A DNA stretch of 64,000 nt from Rehmannia glutinosa (lineage: Eukaryota; Streptophyta; Magnoliopsida; Lamiales; Orobanchaceae). Shown here in pieces: positions 60,144 to 64,000 of the stretch. Position 1 is the first letter of the stretch; each line of letters starts with the position of its first letter. A program made the position numbers and the translations under genes. The notes below the pieces were generated by a model that had not been told where the DNA came from, ran no database searches, and worked only from the letters and a program-made list of their open reading frames with translations. The stretch covers positions 7,701,971 through 7,765,970 of the forward strand of contig CM071926.1 in assembly GCA_016081115.2 (NCBI GenBank). The letters run 5' to 3'.

Positions 60144-60197
<54 letters not shown>

Positions 60198-61653
60198 CAA
60201 GAGAGAAACAAGAGAAAAACCTTTAGACTTCATTACAGAACGAGCCAATGGGAGTGTGTCAGCGAACAACCAATCTTCAGGAATCTCATAAGAACATCGA
60301 CTGAATTCGTTTTTCAGAAAGGGGACATCGAAAGTGCGGGCATTATGAGATACCAAAACCACAACTCCACCAAGTAGCTGGCGGCTTCTGACATACTTCA
60401 GTAAGATAGGAATAAATTCCTTCATCCTACAAAACCGAGCTAGAATAAGACTTGACCGTATGTTCATTTATAAATGATTTATAACAAGAGAGGCTTGAAG
60501 ACAAGAGGCAACTAGAAGGCCTTCAAAATATTAGCACATACACATAAAAAAAAAAAAAAAACAGTAGAGGATGTTTGGTTAACCTTGTTTAAAAGATCTT
60601 ATAAGCTCCTACATCTTATAAGATGTTGTACGAGCTTATAAGATGTTAGATTTTAATTTGAAAATAAGTTGTTTAAGTGTTTGGATAAAATAAGATGGCG
60701 GAACTTATAAGATGTTAGTATTGACAGGTTCGTAATTAAAATGATCAGAATCAAAGTAGGTTTTTATAATAAGATCTTCTACTGAAAATAAGTTGGGATC
60801 TCCCACATTTTCTAAACATCTTATTTTGGGAGCATATAAGATCATTGTTTGAAAAAGATTACCAAACACTTAGAGAGCTTATAAGCTCCACCAAACAACC
60901 TCTAATTTTCACTCACACCATGATAAGAAGTCTGATCATTTAATATAATCTTTGTAGATTATACCATTAATAAGAAACATTGTTATTTGCTATGGTCTAA
61001 AAGTGAATATTTACAAATTACCTGGGCACATCATATCTGTTAACCATGCGGGATGAAATGCCATGAATTTGTTCATTTGGAATGTCACGCTCCGGATTGA
61101 CTAAAGTCTGAAAAGTGCTGTTTTCACCCCCTCGAAGATCTTGGCATGCAAATTCGACAATCCTGTCTCTTTCTCTGCTGAACCCAGTTGTTTCAATATC
61201 AAAGCAAATAATTGTCGCAAGTTTTGCCAAGTCAGCATAATACTGATCCGATTCTACTTCTGTTGTTTCTAATTTATAAGTATTTAATTTAGCACTTTCG
61301 GAAATGATCTTGTTTTTTATACCTACTTTTCTGCTCCTTTGTACCTTAGTTGTTTCTACTTTATAACTGTTTGACTCGCTGCTTATTTCAGAAACGATCT
61401 CATGCCTGAGACTCGTGTTGCTAATTGAGCTCTCATTGCTTCCTCCTGTTTTTGTATTTATACTTCGTCTAGTCCACCTTCTGCTGTGTCCACCCTCAGG
61501 CTCAAAGTTTTTCGAACAAAGAACTCTGTAACTCGAGCTGCCACCGCTATTCCTACCTAACTTATAAACACTTTCCCACAATGAATTACCTAATGAATGA
61601 ATTCTGCATCGAGGAAATTGCAAGAGAGAGAAACACATTGCAATTGTTTTCAT
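59631..61653 (-). CDS. DPD1: DPD1-type organelle DNA exonuclease (DEDDh)
   Basis: Three exons on the - strand: 61653-61022, 60426-60221, 59809-59631; 1017 nt, 338 residues, no internal stop. The N-terminus (MKTIAMCFSLLQFPRCRIHS) with many Ser/Arg and few acidic residues fits an organelle targeting peptide. The DEDDh exonuclease fold follows: Exo I ICFDIETTGFSRE (D and E), Exo II HNARTFDVPF (D), Exo III AHRALSDVHSLA (H and D). DPD1 of Arabidopsis is a Mg-dependent exonuclease that degrades plastid and mitochondrial DNA in pollen and senescing leaves. TFQTLVNPERDIPNEQIHGI and EFSRCSYEIPEDWLFADTLP match the family. Homology to DPD1 is judged by motifs; orthology not tested. Confidence 0.9.
59865..60144. 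mobile_element. MITE of the GGGATAATTA family, copy 3, in DPD1 intron 2
   Basis: GGATAATTAG on the left, AATTATCCC on the right; interior text such as AAATTTAAGACACAATCAAA is shared with copy 2. It ends at the TA microsatellite. Confidence 0.7.
60144..60198. repeat. compound microsatellite (TA)n(GA)n
   Basis: About 16 TA units followed by about 10 GA units, beginning where the MITE ends and stopping roughly 20 bases from the 5' splice site of intron 2. Likely length-variable. Confidence 0.9.
60567..60902. mobile_element. MITE in DPD1 intron 1
   Basis: GAGGATGTTTGGTTAACC on the left and, inverted, GAGGTTGTTTGGTGGAGC on the right, with many CTTATAAG/ATCTTATAAGATG motifs inside. TA flanks both ends. 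336 bp, non-coding. Confidence 0.7.
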
Positions 61654-61706
61654 CCAAATCAAAGAGCAATCACAGTGCCAGATCCCAAGTGGTGAATGTC
61701 TTACAC

Positions 61707-63429
61707 CTGCTGAGGATGTTACAAAGGATATTATACAAATGCACGATATTAGAAACTCTACATTAAAAATAATGTTATAAGTTTTAACATAAAAAAGTAC
61801 TTGTGAAATTGCATTATGCAATTAGTGTGCCAAAGTTTTAATCATTGGATGATAACACACATGTCCAACATTACCAAGATGCTCTTTCTTAATAATAACA
61901 GTTTAGAACATAAGCTCAGATAAAATTTGCAGCAAAAAGTTTGTATTTCTCAAAGTCATCAGGTATCTTGAGAATACTCTTTGGTATAAAATAACATATA
62001 CATGGAGACATAACTCCAGCTTACATATAACGAATTCCAAAAGAAATTGATAACTTAATAATGATCCGCGATGAAATTACAAAAGAAAATATAAAGTTGC
62101 AAGTCAAGCCCCCAATAGTAAGATCCATGTCCAGTTATTCAGTTTACGTTGAGCATCAGTCAGAGCATTTCTGCTTTCTAGCCAAGAACTTCATCTGTCA
62201 CATATCTACTGCATGCATGGATAAATAATTCCTCAAGTCACTCATTTCTCTATTTACTAGCATGTCAAACAAATTAAATAGAAAACCAAAGGCCATCCTT
62301 ACATCAGGAAACCTAAAGGACCAATTTTCAGTTGCAATTCTAAGTTGTTCTAAACAATTCTAAGAATCCTTTCGTATGATGAAAAAGACGAATAAATCTA
62401 AGTTGTTTCCTTAAATTTTTTGTTGCAATTCCAATACTTGTTGAGAAAGAATCCTAATAAATGCAAAGAAGAGGCATGGCCGAGTGGTAAGCGGGGGGCT
62501 GCAAGTCCTTTTTCCCCAGTTCAAATCCGGGTGTCCCAAATACCGAATCTTTTTTTTCTCAATGGATTTTGGTTAGAATCATTAGGAAAAATAATAAAAT
62601 GATTATGTTGATACATTCGAGTAATTAACCATTTCACAATCAGTAAACTGGATTTATTGTCATAACCTGGATTTTCCGACCATATAGATCTACTGAAACC
62701 ACGATCATGAGCAATTCCTTACCTCAACATCTTGAAATTGTGGTTCAGAGAATTAGAAAAGTATCAGCTGTTGAGCATAGTTTTTGCATCTAATCTTCAT
62801 GTATACAGTATACTCCTCCACAACCATAAACTAAACTCATATTGCCTATATTACGCATACCATTTATTGAAAACATTATTACTCTAGAAAACTTCAGTGG
62901 TTAATTACATATCTGGCCTCCAAGCCCCAAATTTGTACTTTTCAATTCCCTCAGTTGAACAGGATTTTAGCTTCCGTTTAGGAAAAATGCTGATAACCAT
63001 TGTGAAAGAGAAAACCTCGATTCAGTTTATTGTACCACTAAGCAAAACGAAGTAATAAATGAAATGTGCAAAAATAAAATACCAAGCATCGACCAATTGG
63101 CAGAAACCTAAAAAATAAGAAGAAAAATATCTTCCTTTTCACATCAAACATATATTTTATCAAGCCCAGCAACAAAATGACGAAGCCAAATCACAAAAAA
63201 CTTCGACAGCAGGTGGGTAGACCAGATAAGCAAGCCATAATTTTCACCGGGCTAACAAAAAAATATACCCTCAATAAACAGCAAAAAAAAAAAAAATACT
63301 TAATGCTTCAACACAAAACAGACACGTGAACGAGAAGAACCCATTTTTCAGAAAAAAAGGAATTAAAAGCTTAAAAAGAATAAGCAAAAATTGCAGAGAT
63401 AGGGAAAAAAAAAGAAAGAGGAAACTCAC
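61707..63429 (-). other. 5'UTR intron of the DPD1-type gene
   Basis: The donor CAG/GTGAGTTTC is at 63430/63429 and the acceptor CTCAGCAG at 61708-61707, 53 bases before the start codon. It holds a tRNA-Cys-like copy (62470-62538). Confidence 0.6.
62470..62538 (+). pseudogene. trnC-GCA: plastid-like tRNA-Cys(GCA) copy, degenerate
   Basis: TGGCCGAGTGGTAAG (D arm), CTGCAAGTCC around the GCA anticodon and CCCCAGTTCAAATCCGGG (T arm) closely follow plastid trnC-GCA. The D loop has lost bases and the acceptor stem pairs poorly (about four of seven), and the body lies in a nuclear intron opposite to DPD1. A transferred, probably inactive copy; a recruited nuclear tRNA is less likely. Confidence 0.7.
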
Positions 63430-63560
63430 CTGATGGGGCTCACTCGAAATGTAAAGCATTCAATTCAAAGCCAACCTCGAAAACTCTATGGATTAATATG
63501 TAGAAAAATGAAAGAATAGATTGTGGGGGGGAAGAAAAGAATTTTTAGGGGAAAACATGG
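63430..63560 (-). other. 5'UTR exon of the DPD1-type gene (predicted)
   Basis: Ends in a good donor (CAG/GTGAGT). Upstream on the - strand, TTATAA at 63581-63586 is a possible TATA box, placing transcript start near 63555. No start codon upstream of the intron is needed, since the CDS starts in the next exon. Confidence 0.5.
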
Positions 63561-63589
63561 AGTAGAGGTGAAGTGAAGTGTTATAATTT

Positions 63590-64000
63590 TTTTTTGTAAA
63601 TTGAAATTTAAGATAAAGATTTTTCAATTATTATATAAATAAATTGAAATGAAGTTGAAATTAATTCTTCTTCACAAGCCCACCCGAAAAGTGCGGATCA
63701 TGGGGTCCGATCCATGTTTTTCTGGCCCCATATCTTGGGCTCACACTCTTTTATCCACTGGATATTCCTTTTCTTTTTCCCTTTTTTTTTCTTTTAGGAT
63801 AGAATTTGTTGTAGCTAATTTTGTTACTTTGTTTATTCGTCACATAAGTATTTATTATTTACCTTTGTAGCTTTTAATATTATGCAATTCCAAGATATAT
63901 TTTATTTGTATTTCTAACTCAAAATTGAATATAATTGAAATTACCTAAGTGTTGGGCAATATTTTCAAAATTTGAAGGAAATTAGCACATGTGAGGAAGA
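63590..64000. other. upstream DNA of the DPD1-type gene
   Basis: AT-rich, no gene recognised. Confidence 0.4.

Noticed and set aside
62420..62602. 60-codon open frame over the tRNA-like copy
   Set aside because: Explained by the tRNA-Cys sequence; not protein coding.
1..64000. CRISPR arrays, operons, prokaryotic signals
   Set aside because: None seen; the gene structure and repeats are those of a plant nucleus.

Overview
This is nuclear DNA of a flowering plant, most likely a eudicot. The evidence is spliced genes of plant-specific families with GT-AG introns, AT-rich intergenic DNA, Ty1/copia and Ty3/Athila retrotransposons, Helitrons, MULEs, hAT-like MITEs and an endogenous pararetrovirus. 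Nothing bacterial is present (no operons, no CRISPR). I cannot name the species.

Layout. (1) 1-4136: the 3' part of a + strand Ty1/copia element (protease remnant, integrase, reverse transcriptase, RNase H, 3' LTR 3067-3678) inserted into a Root-cap/LEA-related gene, whose 3' end survives at 3679-4136. (2) 4800-6192: a Helitron on the - strand, itself split by a hAT-like element. (3) 6860-14992: a Mutator-like element (MULE) with a 9-bp target duplication whose interior is almost entirely one decayed endogenous caulimovirid, from tRNA-Met primer site (7023) through coat, movement, protease, RT, RNase H and promoter/poly(A) regions. (4) 15000-21900: AT-rich repeats: a candidate solo LTR, a second Helitron copy (17182-18146) and a non-autonomous MULE with about 300-bp inverted ends (18432-19770, 9-bp duplication). 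(5) 22955-25746 (+): a RING plus PHD zinc-finger gene. (6) 27240-45740: a three-layer nest. A copia RT relic is split by a copia element on the - strand (27470-45198, duplication GGGTC), which is split in its gag by an Athila-type Ty3/gypsy element on the - strand (31971-44328, LTRs about 1.7 kb). (7) 46572-50767 (-): an intact DI19-type zinc-finger gene with a minor-spliceosome AT-AC intron. (8) 53002-57607 (+): a SYP4-type syntaxin (trans-Golgi Qa-SNARE). (9) 59631-61653 (-), with a 5'UTR exon near 63430: a DPD1-type organelle DNA exonuclease; its 5'UTR intron carries a plastid-like tRNA-Cys copy.

The four host genes have separate jobs (chromatin/ubiquitin-type RING-PHD protein, stress-linked nuclear zinc finger, TGN fusion SNARE, organelle DNA degradation) and do not form a pathway. 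DI19 and SYP4 are divergent neighbours sharing about 2.2 kb of upstream DNA.

Caution on sequence quality: otherwise well-conserved exons of the RING-PHD and SYP4 genes carry isolated 1-nt indels, while DI19 and DPD1-type read cleanly. Local consensus errors are a real possibility; the frameshifts in the transposons and the viral copy are more likely true decay. All family calls rest on motifs read by eye; no database search was run.
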